A DNA stretch of 64,000 nucleotides from Pelagomonas calceolata (taxonomy: Eukaryota; Sar; Pelagophyceae; Pelagomonadales; Pelagomonadaceae): NCBI GenBank assembly GCA_918797485.1, contig CAKKNE010000005.1:1426001-1490000 (forward strand). Reading direction: 5' to 3'. The position numbers were made by a program, and so were the translations under genes. Shown piece by piece: positions 29,067-39,389 of the stretch. The notes beneath the pieces were generated by a model. It did not search any database, had not been told where the DNA came from, and worked only from the letters and a program-made list of their open reading frames with translations. Every line of letters begins with the position of its first letter. Position 1 is the first letter of the stretch.

Positions 29067-29834
29067 ATGGCCGAGCTCGACACCTACGACTACGCCGGCG
29101 CCGCGGCGCCCCCGCGCTGGGCCGCCGCCGGTGACGGTGAGGACGACGAGCCCCTCTTCGACGGAGAGACGCCCCGGGACGAGGACGTCTACAATAATGA
29201 ACCCGAGCTCCGCGGCGTCGACGACATCATGAGCGGCGTCGACGCCTTGCTGTCGAAGCCCGCGCCGTCGATGCGCCAGTTCGCGGGACGTAACAGCGGG
29301 CCCTCGATCCCCGTCATGCGCAAGCAGCGTTCAGAGGCGAGACGGGGCAAGAAGGTGTCGAACGCGAGTACGACGCGACGACGGACAAAGCCGGACGTCG
29401 TCCCGGACGCCGAGCCGGACCTGGCGATGGTCGCCGAAGCATTGCAGTACTGCCAGGGCCTGTCGATGCGTGTGGCGGCGGACGACAACGTCCCGCCCGC
29501 CCCTGCGCGCGCCGCGGCAAAAGCGCCGCCGCCCCCGAAGCGCGGCGGCTCGCGACGACGAGCGCGCGGCGAACCCAAAAAAAATCCCGCGGAGACCATG
29601 GCCAAGGCCTACGGCACCGGGCCCGCCCGGACCAAGAAGGCCGCGTTCTCGACGAAGCCGCAACAAAAAAAGCGCGGCGCCGAGCTCGACACGGCCGCTT
29701 TAGTTGCCAACTTCGAGAGCGGCGCGCACCTGACGGAGCTGCGCAAGCAGCTCCACGCCTCGCAAAAAGCCATGGAGGCGTCCGCGTCGGTCGTCAAGCA
29801 GGCGGCGCGAGACTTCCACGGCGGCGCGTTCTGA
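29067..29834 (+). CDS. Disordered acidic/basic protein with a helical tail, unknown
   Basis: A 255-residue protein. The acidic N-terminus (MAELDTYDYAGAAAPPRW then DDEPLFDGETPRDEDVYNN) is followed by DDIMSGVDALLSKP and a basic middle (RKQRSEARRGKKVS). A Lys/Ala/Pro linker precedes a helical end (LVANFESGAHLTELRKQLHA, SQKAMEASASVVKQAARDF). The arrangement recalls ciliary or centriolar coiled-coil proteins, but I do not recognise a family. The start is the first ATG after the divergent promoter. Confidence 0.55.
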   Translation: MAELDTYDYAGAAAPPRWAAAGDGEDDEPLFDGETPRDEDVYNNEPELRGVDDIMSGVDALLSKPAPSMRQFAGRNSGPSIPVMRKQRSEARRGKKVSNASTTRRRTKPDVVPDAEPDLAMVAEALQYCQGLSMRVAADDNVPPAPARAAAKAPPPPKRGGSRRRARGEPKKNPAETMAKAYGTGPARTKKAAFSTKPQQKKRGAELDTAALVANFESGAHLTELRKQLHASQKAMEASASVVKQAARDFHGGAF

Positions 29835-30078
29835 GTAGTTCTTGGAGGCGCGTAAGTAGAATTACAAGCGGTGTCCTTCGACGGGCGCGCCTCGTACGCG
29901 TACAGCAGTGCACGGGTTTTTCACGATTTTTTGTGCCGGCATTTAAGCTCGGAAGCTACAGATAGCCATCGTCAGGAGCTGCTGTCGTCTCGCTCGCTCG
30001 TTATCGAGCTCGTCCCAACAAATAACGGATTGGAGATATATAACACAAGCACAGCACCCAGCCAAAGAGAGGAGCACT

Positions 30079-30427
30079 ATGCCCACCATCGTCCTCAACG
30101 CCGAGATGTCGTGCGGCGCCGCGCAGAACTCATCGACATGCGCGTCGATGCTGCGCGATCGTTCCACGCCATCGAGCAGACGCAATTACAACGTCGCGTC
30201 GAACGCGGGACGGACACGATCGAACGCGCAGGTGCGGCGGCTGCTCCGGCGCGATCACGCGCATCCTCACGAAGGTCGACGGCGTGAATAAGGTGGAGCC
30301 GGACCTCGAAACGCAGAAAGTGACTGTTGACGTCGCGGACGGCTCGGGCATCGACGGCGACGCGCTCCTGGAGAAGCTGGCGGCCTGGGCCAACAGCGCG
30401 GGCAAGAAGGTAAGCGTGGCGGCGTGA
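30079..30427 (+). CDS. ATX1: ATX1-type copper metallochaperone (two exons)
   Basis: Exon 1 is 30079-30110 and exon 2 is 30232-30427, giving 75 residues, the usual ATX1 size. Splicing restores the heavy-metal motif MSCGGCSGAITRILTKVDGV across the junction. Then come VNKVEPDLETQKVTVDV and a final helix ending SAGKKVSVAA. It carries Cu(I) in the cytosol through the two Cys of MxCxxC to a P-type ATPase. The motif is complete only after removing the 121 nt intron. The unspliced frame runs on differently after CG. The gene lies 244 bp downstream of the unknown gene at 29067. Confidence 0.88.
30111..30231 (+). other. 121 nt introner-like intron with 8 bp direct repeats
   Basis: It starts with GTGCGGCG (30111-30118), and the same eight bases directly follow its terminal CAG (30232-30239). 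The exon join ATGTC|GTGCGGCGGC is thus restored exactly, as expected if an element duplicated an 8 bp target and used one copy's GT as splice donor. Inside are a short hairpin (CATCGAC, ATGCGC, GTCGATG) and a GC-rich body without a clear pyrimidine tract. Confidence 0.75.
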
Positions 30428-30684
30428 TGATCGATCGGAGAGTTTCGATGTGATATGTACCTACCTTGCGGTAACGCTGCACGGCATGGTAGAGGGATAA
30501 GTATGTACTCTAGAATAACTACACTAGTCGCCAAGGAAAGTGTGCGACGGTAGCTTAGAGCGCACGCCGTCGTCGGGGAAGTAAGTCTCTAGAGAGGAAA
30601 GGCGAGCGGGACGCGCGACGCGAGGTGGGAACACAACAGAGCCACGTCGAACAGAGCCACGTCGGTCTTCGTTGGCAAAAGGGT

Positions 30685-30700
30685 GGTTTCTGAAGAAACC
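30685..30700 (-). promoter_or_regulatory. Histone 3'-end stem-loop, H3
   Basis: On the minus strand GGTTTCTTCAGAAACC (6 bp stem, 4 nt loop) followed by ACCC, 52 nt past the H3 stop. This fits the metazoan-type replication histone stem-loop bound by SLBP. Confidence 0.85.
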
Positions 30701-30752
30701 GGGTAAGTTGTGGGAGGACGGAAGACGTCACCACCAAAAAAGGTGGAAACGC

Positions 30753-31811
<1,059 letters not shown>

Positions 31812-31892
31812 ATCTACCCCCGAGCCCGGGCCGCCGCGCCGCCGCTGATCAAGACCAGCGGTGGTCGCCGACGGCCCATCTCATTCACACCC

Positions 31893-31908
31893 GGTTTCTT
31901 CTGAAACC
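31893..31908 (+). promoter_or_regulatory. Histone 3'-end stem-loop, H4
   Basis: GGTTTCTTCTGAAACC followed by ACCC and a T run. It has the same stem as the H3 copy, with one loop difference. The rest of 31812-32236 is the convergent gap to the next gene, without other features. Confidence 0.85.
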
Positions 31909-32236
31909 ACCCTTTTTCTACGAAGACTGCTCTACGCCTTGTGCCGCTCTCCCCCGTCGCACCGCCTTCCTTCTTCTCCCTTTTTTTCGACACGTGGTAA
32001 TGAGTCAGGTCCAGTACTAGGCCGTACCCGCGCCCCACGTTGTTGTGTTTTACGGAGCACGAGCACTACCGTCGTCCGTCGTCTGTCACGGACATCGACA
32101 CGCCGCAAGCGCCGCAATCACACACAACGCACCGACCTCCGCCGGGGGCATCGCGGCGACGGCGTAGCGCGGCCGCGCGTCGACAGGCGCGCCATGATTG
32201 TAGAAGTAAGTTCATAATCAACACACTGTTAATCAA

Positions 32237-35200
32237 TCAAACCCGCTCGCCCGCCTCGACCACGGCCAGGTCATCTGGTGGTGGCGGACGGGCTTCCCGG
32301 ACCGCCCGAGGGACCACGACCGCGACCTCGGGCGAGAAGACCTGTTCCTCATCCGAGAAGGCGGCGACGGATTCGGGAGAAGGCGGCCGCGGCGGCGAGC
32401 GCAGGTCAATATTGGGGAGACCGACGTCCCAGGCCGGGCGCTCCGACGCGCCATTCGACCGGCGCCGGTCGTCGCGCGCCCAGCGCTCGTGCCACGCGAC
32501 CTCGTTGTGCGGCCCCAGCGTCGCGCGCGGCCGGCGGCCCACGCTCCGTCGGTGCGCGAGCGAGCGGCGGTGGTCGTCGTCGGGCTCGGTCTCCTCGACA
32601 TAAATCTCGTCCTCGGATTCACTAGACGACGCACACGCCTCCTCCTCGTCATCAAACGCCGACTCCAACGAATCGCGGCCGCGCCCGAAGGACGTCCGGA
32701 ACGACGCCAAGGCCCCTCCGGTCGACGTCCGCGCCGCGCCGCGCTCGTCGCCGCCGACGCTCCGCCGGTTATCCACGCGGCGCACCGCTCTACTATCAAG
32801 CGCGAACTCGCCCGCGTAGACGGGACACGCCCGCAGGTCGTAGCTCTCGAGCGTCTGGAACTGCGGCTCCTCCGTCACTGGCTGATGTTTCCTTCGTCGT
32901 AATTCGTCCCGATATTCATTTAGAATACGGGGCTTGAGCGTCTTCTCGGCGAGGCGCCGCTCCAAGGTCGCCGTCCGAATAGCTCGGAAGTACGTCGTGT
33001 CATTATCATCCTCGTCGTCTACTGATGTACAGCGGCACTTCAAGAGTCGCCTTAATTCCATGAGTAATACCGCAATAACCAAGACGACGTGCGGCAGCGC
33101 GTTCGCGTGGTCTATGCGTTTACGAGCCACGGCCCAGGCACTGAGTAGCAACTCGTCATCATCAGCATCATCGCCGATCAACGACGGCGCCGTCCACATC
33201 CAGGCCGCCACGATTGAACGGCCGGCGATCATGATGGGGATGAGTTCGGACAGCAACAAAGCCAGGGCGTTCGTCATGGTAGGAGGCGCCGCGTAAAATT
33301 TTGTGAAGAGGAACTTATCGACGAGGTATTGCGTAGAGTAGTAGAGTAAGGCAAAGACGTTGAGTAGTGGACATCCACTCGAAAATAGCGTAGAACACAT
33401 GATGACCTTGGCTAGCGAGGCGTACCGAGCCTCGAACGTCATTGGAGGGCCGACGACCAATCTATTCAAACCTTCCTGCGTGAGCTGCTTTGTTCTTGTT
33501 ACATCGCAGGTGTAGGACCTATCTCTCCACGCACTGATGTGGAAGGCTATGAAAGACATGAGATAGCATGCTAACTCAGATAACCAAGATAATACAAGCG
33601 TGAGCATGATCGCCACGCCGACCGTGCCGTACCACCCCGCATCGAAATCGGCATAACTCCCGCGCATGAACCCGAAGAACGACGTCTTCCGCTCCGCTTT
33701 TCTACGTAAAGTGGGGAACGCGTTGAGGTTGCCATGGATGAGTACTATCAAAACAGCCGCGTTCACGACCTTCAGGAACGCGAGCTTCTGGGCGTGGGCG
33801 ACCGACTGTTGCGATCGCGACGCGTAGCGCTCGTACTCCGTCAGGAAACCCGCCACGTAATCCATCGCGAGCTCGACCAATACGACAAACGCGACGGCGC
33901 CGCCATAAACCCCGTAGGTCTTGGCCTTCCGCGTGATCCATCTCCTACAATATCTTTCTGAGCCATCTGGGGTCTCGAATTCGTAGTTTCGCGTGTATTT
34001 TAACCCTCGCTCGCTGAGGATTCTACCACAAAAACACTCGACGTAGCCCCTCCTCTCTCCAAGTTCATCTTGGACGACGTCGGCCATCGATAAAGTACCA
34101 ATACCGGAAGATATGATATGAGCTTCGGCGCCTTTATACCTGATGCGATCTTTGCCCCTAAATAAGTAACACTCAGGCGTCGGGTGCCTCCGTTCCCTTT
34201 GGACCTTCCAGCTCCGCGACCGATAGATGGCCGCCGACGACAATAGTAACAGGAGACAGAAGGCCACTAATACTAGACCTCGTCTGATGAGGTTGTATTG
34301 ACCGAGGTGCTCCCATCTTAAATCGCGCGGCTCGGCGGCCTTTTTACAGCGTAGACTACGCCCACAGAACCGCAAATGGCGGCGCTGGCAGAGTGTCCGG
34401 GAAGCGTACGTCTCCAGGCACTTGGCTCTATCGGCCTCGGTGTCGAACGTGACATAACAGGCCACGACGCGGCCTTTCTCTCGTTGCGCGTCCTCCTCGA
34501 TCAATCTCTGACTTTCGTCGAACTTGAAGCGCGCCTTCCTATCTCTCTTACTGCTTTCGAGGTGTAGCTTGCTCCGCGCGTCCGCGGCGTCGACTTCTAA
34601 GGCTAACGCTCCTCGCTGCCGCCACAGTTTGATCGTCCGCCGCGTATACTCACAAAAAAAATTCACGTCCACCACTTTGGCTTCTAGCACTCGCGCGAAG
34701 TGGTTTCTCAACCCATCGTCGAGCGCGTCCAGTGATTTCGGCCTCTTCGGTAGCGACGACGGCGTGATGGCCACGGTGTAGGCGCTCGAGCAGCGCACGT
34801 ACCTCCCGTACTGGAGCTGGGCCCTTCGTTCCCGCGTCGAGAGGAAGAGGCCGCCCGCTAATAACAGGGCGGCTCCGAGGGCGTCGAGCCAACTCAACAC
34901 TTGCGACGTGGCCGCGCGCGACGCCCGGATAGCACCCAGGATGCGGAGTTTCGGTTCGACACAGGTCGCGTACGCTACAAGTCTTGTGGACGAGCAGTTC
35001 AGCGGTACGGCGTCGAGGGAACATTTTCGTTGCCCGAGACACGAGTTTTGAGCCACTTCCTGTATAGAGGACGAGGCGCACTCCCCAGATGCTGGTTCTA
35101 CATCTCGGAAGTCGGGCCGGCCGTCTTCATAGGCATGCGAAGCGCAGCACGCCTCCCCAAACTGCGTAGTACCGGAAAAGCACGGCTTGCCGCCGCACCG

Positions 35201-35785
35201 CGTCTTCGAGGACGGCGCGCCGGGGCACGCTCCATTCAGATCCGGCTTGTGGGTCTCGGGGCAGGTGCACGATCCCGTTACTGTACCATAGTAGGCTCGT
35301 ATGTCTTTCATAACTGCGCCGGCTGGACAACTCAAATCAAGAGTACCTTCCGTGACTTCGCCGCAGGGCACTGTCGTTGCCGCACCCCAGGCTCCTAAAG
35401 AAGCGTAGTAGAAGAACTGGGGCGGCTGCTGCTGTAAGACCGCGTCCCGGTTATCATCCCTCGACGCGGTGTACGTCGCGAGGATGCAAGGGAGCGAGAG
35501 GAGCGAGACGAGAAAGAAGATGCACGATAGAGCCTTGAGGCCCTTGAAGTACAAATCCGCGCCCACCCCATACTTTATGAGCGGCCGCCGCTCGAGGCCG
35601 CGGAGCGCATGACAGCCAAAGTCGTCGCACATGGAGAACGGGTGCCGCTCGCCATCGACCGTCTTCCCGGGCCTATAGTAGCGGCGCGTCGCGACGGCCG
35701 CGGCCCGCGAGAGGAACTTGTTGTCACGTGTGCCACAGTCGGCGGCGTAGCGTCTGCCAATCGACGACCGGCCGCTGCCCCCCAT
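32237..35785 (-). CDS. OSCA/TMEM63-like channel with a SUEL lectin domain
   Basis: About 1182 residues from MGGSGRSSIGRRYAADCG. After a first helix (about 83-103) comes an outside domain at about 139-277 with the Cys and Gly spacing of SUEL/rhamnose-binding lectins (CGEVTEGTLDLSCPAG, AYYGTVTGSC, NSCLGQRKCSLDAVPLNC, LVAYATC). A second helix leads to a cytosolic part with an RRM-like strand (VACYVTFDTEADRAKCLETY). About seven further helices follow, with NVFALLYYSTQYLVDKFLF like the pore region of OSCA/TMEM63 mechanosensitive channels. The C-terminus is long and charged. A glycan-gated or mechanosensitive cation channel is inferred. A frame extends upstream only through a TTG. Confidence 0.6.
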   Translation of the reverse strand: MGGSGRSSIGRRYAADCGTRDNKFLSRAAAVATRRYYRPGKTVDGERHPFSMCDDFGCHALRGLERRPLIKYGVGADLYFKGLKALSCIFFLVSLLSLPCILATYTASRDDNRDAVLQQQPPQFFYYASLGAWGAATTVPCGEVTEGTLDLSCPAGAVMKDIRAYYGTVTGSCTCPETHKPDLNGACPGAPSSKTRCGGKPCFSGTTQFGEACCASHAYEDGRPDFRDVEPASGECASSSIQEVAQNSCLGQRKCSLDAVPLNCSSTRLVAYATCVEPKLRILGAIRASRAATSQVLSWLDALGAALLLAGGLFLSTRERRAQLQYGRYVRCSSAYTVAITPSSLPKRPKSLDALDDGLRNHFARVLEAKVVDVNFFCEYTRRTIKLWRQRGALALEVDAADARSKLHLESSKRDRKARFKFDESQRLIEEDAQREKGRVVACYVTFDTEADRAKCLETYASRTLCQRRHLRFCGRSLRCKKAAEPRDLRWEHLGQYNLIRRGLVLVAFCLLLLLSSAAIYRSRSWKVQRERRHPTPECYLFRGKDRIRYKGAEAHIISSGIGTLSMADVVQDELGERRGYVECFCGRILSERGLKYTRNYEFETPDGSERYCRRWITRKAKTYGVYGGAVAFVVLVELAMDYVAGFLTEYERYASRSQQSVAHAQKLAFLKVVNAAVLIVLIHGNLNAFPTLRRKAERKTSFFGFMRGSYADFDAGWYGTVGVAIMLTLVLSWLSELACYLMSFIAFHISAWRDRSYTCDVTRTKQLTQEGLNRLVVGPPMTFEARYASLAKVIMCSTLFSSGCPLLNVFALLYYSTQYLVDKFLFTKFYAAPPTMTNALALLLSELIPIMIAGRSIVAAWMWTAPSLIGDDADDDELLLSAWAVARKRIDHANALPHVVLVIAVLLMELRRLLKCRCTSVDDEDDNDTTYFRAIRTATLERRLAEKTLKPRILNEYRDELRRRKHQPVTEEPQFQTLESYDLRACPVYAGEFALDSRAVRRVDNRRSVGGDERGAARTSTGGALASFRTSFGRGRDSLESAFDDEEEACASSSESEDEIYVEETEPDDDHRRSLAHRRSVGRRPRATLGPHNEVAWHERWARDDRRRSNGASERPAWDVGLPNIDLRSPPRPPSPESVAAFSDEEQVFSPEVAVVVPRAVREARPPPPDDLAVVEAGERV

Positions 35786-36076
35786 CGTATACGCGGTACG
35801 TTTGATGCGGCGGCTTCGCTGCTGCCTTCGTATCGTCCGGCCGCGGCCGGGGGCTGCGCGCGCCGCGTCCAAACCGACGCCGCCCCAGCTTTTTCCTGTC
35901 GTCTACCTGGTAAGCGTACCCCCTATACCATGTGCGCGTCTCTCGCGCTGAGCTCCACACAGGCACCACCTGCTTCCCCCGCATACGCTGTCGATGCGGC
36001 ACGTCGTGCTTCGATCCGGTCGCGCGGAGACGACGCGAGACGCGCCGAGAAGTATCCAAATCTTAGGGAGGCGACT

Positions 36077-36589
36077 CTAGACCTCGCACTCGTCGGGCAC
36101 CTTCGCCGGGAAGAACTTCTCGATGATGTTCCGCTCGCACCACGGCGCGAGCGCCAAGGCTAACGCGATGCGCAGCGGCACGATGACGCGCGCGAAGTTG
36201 ATGAAGACGAAGACGTAGCCCGCGACGGCCTCCTTGCCCTCCGTGGTGGCGAAGTCCGGTAAACTTCCGGTCGTGTACGCGACAAGCGCGATGGCCAGCG
36301 GCACGCTCCCCAGCCAAAACGCAAATTCGGTCAAAGTGTAGGCCGCGACGCCGGCCTTGCCCGCCTCCTTGATGCGCGTCATGGGGTCGACGCGGCACTC
36401 CTCGGGGACGCGCGGGTCATCTTTAATCCCCCACTGGATGAGGACCTCGTCGAGCTGGCTCACTTTCGCATTGGGATCAAAATCAGCATTTTCCTCGGCA
36501 AAGAGCGGTCGCGCGGCCAGCCGTCGCTGCGGCGACACGAAACAAGCAGCCGGCACGGCCAGCGCCAAGAGCGCGAGCGCTGCCCTCAT
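36077..36589 (-). CDS. Plastid-targeted FAM210/DUF1279-like membrane protein
   Basis: A 170-residue protein. The N-terminus MRAALALLALAVPAACFVSP is a signal peptide followed by a Phe in a CFVSP context, then basic residues (QRRLAARP): the bipartite plastid presequence of stramenopiles and relatives. The mature part has TRIKEAGKAGVAAYTLTEFA, a helix pair, then FINFARVIVPLRIALALALA and PWCERNIIEKF, matching DUF1279/FAM210 proteins. Its role in the plastid is not established. This gene is the best evidence for a secondary red-lineage plastid. Longer upstream sequence in frame starts at TTG and lacks conservation. Confidence 0.7.
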   Translation of the reverse strand: MRAALALLALAVPAACFVSPQRRLAARPLFAEENADFDPNAKVSQLDEVLIQWGIKDDPRVPEECRVDPMTRIKEAGKAGVAAYTLTEFAFWLGSVPLAIALVAYTTGSLPDFATTEGKEAVAGYVFVFINFARVIVPLRIALALALAPWCERNIIEKFFPAKVPDECEV

Positions 36590-36756
36590 ATTACAGCCTG
36601 TAGTGCTTTGCTTGCTGTTTCTACGGTTAGGCTCAGTGTTTCTTGGGTCGCTATCGCAAGACAGCAACGCCGACTGAACCCAGCTCTCTGGTTCGTGCTC
36701 CGATGAGCCCTAGGAGCTATGGAGTTGTGCTTGCGTTTACACCTCGAGCCAAAGCA

Positions 36757-36768
36757 GCTAGTGTGTCT
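36757..36768. repeat. Half of a GCTAG-type upstream element (weak)
   Basis: GCTAGTGTGTCT, like the left half of copy 9, without a clear right half. It lies between divergent genes (168 bp from the ATG at 36589, 270 bp from 37038). The 448 bp region 36590-37037 holds nothing else I can support. Confidence 0.3.
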
Positions 36769-37037
36769 ATCCGATCCAAGGAAATGGGGCTGCTCCGATA
36801 GAGCCATCCGAAGCGTAGGACCAGGAGCCCTAGGCCTCCGGAGAGTCGCCAGAGTCGGCGCTCCTCGGTAGCGCCTCCTCTGGCCGCTATCTCTCCGTGC
36901 CTCCCAGCGCGCATTGCACACAACAGGCTTCGGCGCAACGCGGCCGAAACGTCCCGCCACGCCAGCGACGCGCCGGCACAAGCGCGGGGACCCATCATCT
37001 CTCGGGCGGGCAGCGCCCCTCCCAACAACAACACACC

Positions 37038-37880
37038 ATGTCGGTAGCACGGCTGCCCAGCGCCGCCCAGGCGTTTGCGGACGGCGGCGGCCCCGTCGAA
37101 AAGACGCAGCCCTGTAAACCAAGGAGCACCGTGCCGCCCTACGCGACGCTACACACGAAGGGCCACGACGTGGGAGTAGGTGTCGGAAAAAAACGTTTCG
37201 ATGGGGGCCCTCCATTAAATATGACTCATGTGGATGGTCCTCATGGCTTCGTCGGCATGATGCAAGGGACCGAACAAGGCCTAGAATACACGCGCTTCAA
37301 CAAGGGTTTCGACCGGCGGAACCAATCGAAGATAGGCCAAGATGTGGAACGGAAGGAGCATGAGCGCCTCCAAGCGGAGAAGAAGGTCGTCACGGATCAA
37401 CTCAGGACGGATCGTTTGGTAGAGATCAAGGACTACAACGGCTTTGACGTCATTTCGGGTGAATATGATCCTGCCAAAATAAGAGGAGCGCATCCCCGCG
37501 CGAGGCATCTCTCGGACCGACCGTCCAAAGAACTCGCGAAGACGGGCGAGATTACCATAAGGAATAGCTGCTACCGCATGTACACGGCGGCGCCCACCGG
37601 TGATAAGCACGACTACCGGCAGCACCAGTTGGTCAGTGAAGGCCAATCCAAACCGAAGTTCACGTCCGTGCTAGGCATCGGCCGGGCCGAGGAGCCGTCG
37701 TATGGCGTGGAAGACCAGTTCGCCAAGAGTCAATATGGAGGCAAGGTCCACACGGACTTTGGGCTGTGTGAAGTCAGAGAACCTGGAAGGTACACCCCTA
37801 GAAAACTCGGCGGCTCGGCGGCCAAGCCCCAGATGATTTTTGGAGGCGCCTGGCGCGACGAGGACCTCGTGCCTAAGTAG
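37038..37880 (+). CDS. Conserved-looking protein of unknown function
   Basis: A 280-residue soluble protein starting MSVARLPSAAQAFADGGGPV. It is rich in Gly, Lys and aromatic residues with ordinary composition: KKRFDGGPPLNMTHVDGPHG, a charged helix around DVERKEHERLQAEKKVVTDQ, FDVISGEYDPA and KFTSVLGIGRAEEPSYGV, ending GGAWRDEDLVPK. Repeated Gly-aromatic turns resemble flagellar microtubule inner proteins, but this is only an impression. Nearby upstream sequence in frame lacks an ATG. It converges on the oxygenase gene at 37953. Confidence 0.6.
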   Translation: MSVARLPSAAQAFADGGGPVEKTQPCKPRSTVPPYATLHTKGHDVGVGVGKKRFDGGPPLNMTHVDGPHGFVGMMQGTEQGLEYTRFNKGFDRRNQSKIGQDVERKEHERLQAEKKVVTDQLRTDRLVEIKDYNGFDVISGEYDPAKIRGAHPRARHLSDRPSKELAKTGEITIRNSCYRMYTAAPTGDKHDYRQHQLVSEGQSKPKFTSVLGIGRAEEPSYGVEDQFAKSQYGGKVHTDFGLCEVREPGRYTPRKLGGSAAKPQMIFGGAWRDEDLVPK

Positions 37881-37952
37881 GTTATTACGATTAGTTAGTC
37901 AAAATACATACCGCCGAGGCGCGCGCATAATCCTGCGCGTCTCGGAGCCGAC

Positions 37953-38843
37953 TCACTTCTCCTCGTCTTCCGACGACGACGACGGCGCCATCGCGAAGGC
38001 CTCGCCCGTGGAGATGCGCCGCGTCGCGACCAAACAAAGCTTGCCCTCTTGATCCTCACCGACCGCGCAGTTCGCATCTTCTTTTGATCGTGGTAACTCA
38101 CAATCAGGCAAATCAGATTCGTAGAAGAGGACGTCGCCCGTCTCCGCCGGCCGCGCCGCTAATAGAGCGTCGACGTCCCCAAAGGCCTCTTCGTTCTGGC
38201 GGGGCACATACGAAAAGTCCCGCGCGATAGAGATCGACGGCTCCTTCTCGGCGGGGATCGAGGCCTGGTGGCGCCACACCCTCGTATCGATCAACAAAAC
38301 GTCGCCGCGCGCCACGCGGATCATGATCGGCGCACCATTATCTCCACATTCCCGGACCCGCCACAACTTCGACCCCGAGATCTGGTAGTGCCAGGTCCCT
38401 TCGATATGCGGCGCCAGGGCGTCCGTGTGCTCCGGTCTCCCATCTAAAGACTCCGTGCCCCTCGAGTTGTCGCCCACAAAAATCCACGCGTGACTCCCGT
38501 GGTGCGCCTCACTCTCCGCGACGCCGGGGACGCCCCTCATTCCGACGCCATTGCGAGGCAACCGTCTCAATGTAGCAGCACACGCCGTGGCGTCGTGGAC
38601 GACGAACGACGCATACCACGGCTCTTCGGACTCGAAGGCGGCGCCGCCCTCTCTAGATACGGTCGTGGCGTTGTGCGTCTTGGCCAGGCGCTTGACCTCG
38701 CCGAGCCAGCGTGTTGGGCGGTGGCGCCCGAGCGCTGCTCGTTTCACGTGCACGATGCGGTGGCGCTCGTACAAACTTCGCACGGTCGACCACGGAATCA
38801 ACGAGTCGCGCGCGTCGACCCGAATCTGGCTGATCCAGACCAT
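37953..38843 (-). CDS. Cupin/JmjC-like Fe(II) 2-oxoglutarate oxygenase
   Basis: A 296-residue protein. The core has an HxD metal motif in GRPEHTDALAPHIEGTWHYQ, then SGSKLWRVRECGDN and VARGDVLLIDTRVWRHQASI supplying the distal His. This matches cupin_8/JmjC-type hydroxylases. The last 75 residues (TGDVLFYESDLPDCEL, then LVATRRISTGEAFAMAP) look like a short SET-type tail and end in an acidic Ser run. Substrate unknown. It shares the upstream region with the FHA gene, with a GCTAG element about midway. Confidence 0.65.
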   Translation of the reverse strand: MVWISQIRVDARDSLIPWSTVRSLYERHRIVHVKRAALGRHRPTRWLGEVKRLAKTHNATTVSREGGAAFESEEPWYASFVVHDATACAATLRRLPRNGVGMRGVPGVAESEAHHGSHAWIFVGDNSRGTESLDGRPEHTDALAPHIEGTWHYQISGSKLWRVRECGDNGAPIMIRVARGDVLLIDTRVWRHQASIPAEKEPSISIARDFSYVPRQNEEAFGDVDALLAARPAETGDVLFYESDLPDCELPRSKEDANCAVGEDQEGKLCLVATRRISTGEAFAMAPSSSSEDEEK

Positions 38844-39084
38844 GGCTGCTTGTGGGTTCTTCTAATTGATGGCGATTTGGGTCGCGTTTGCTCGGCGCAC
38901 GTGCCCGGTGCGCCGCTGAACTCCGGTGAAGTCTTTTCGCCTTTCCCGGCCCGCGGGGCGGCCAAAACTTGGGTAGCAGCCCAGGGAGTGTGCGAGAGAT
39001 ACCCAGGACCCACAGCGCGCGTTCCGGCCGCGTTTGACGGCCGCAAACAGCCAAAGTTCAACAAAATGAGACCGCAAAAAAAAA

Positions 39085-39109
39085 GCTAGTGTGTTCTCAA
39101 TACGCTAGC
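39085..39109. repeat. GCTAG-type bipartite upstream element, copy 9
   Basis: GCTAGTGTGTTC then TCAATACGCTAGC, next to an A9 run. It lies 242 bp from the ATG at 38843 and 281 bp from the ATG at 39390, in the 546 bp divergent region. The remainder of the region, 39110-39389, holds nothing else I can support. Confidence 0.7.
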
Positions 39110-39389
39110 CTCAAATCGTAATCGTGTAAATTCAAAAGACCACGCAAACTGCGGCAGTACGACGCTAGCGAGCGCGTTTTACAGCCTACCGCAGCGGTAA
39201 TTTACAGCCGACTGACGACAGAGTGACTCGTAAGGCCCTCGCGCGCCAAAAACAGCAGTGGGCGCATTTGCTCCGCATACGGCTGCCAACGCGACGATAA
39301 CTGCAGTCGCAGCCACCTTGACGCCAGATACAGCTGCCACCCGCGACGTAAACCCGCAGCGCAGCCACAGAACCAAAAGTGAGGCAGCC

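Noticed and set aside
39168-39200. Possible further GCTAG element (GCTAGCGAGCG then TTTTACAGCC)
   Set aside because: Contains both words but in the wrong order and spacing.
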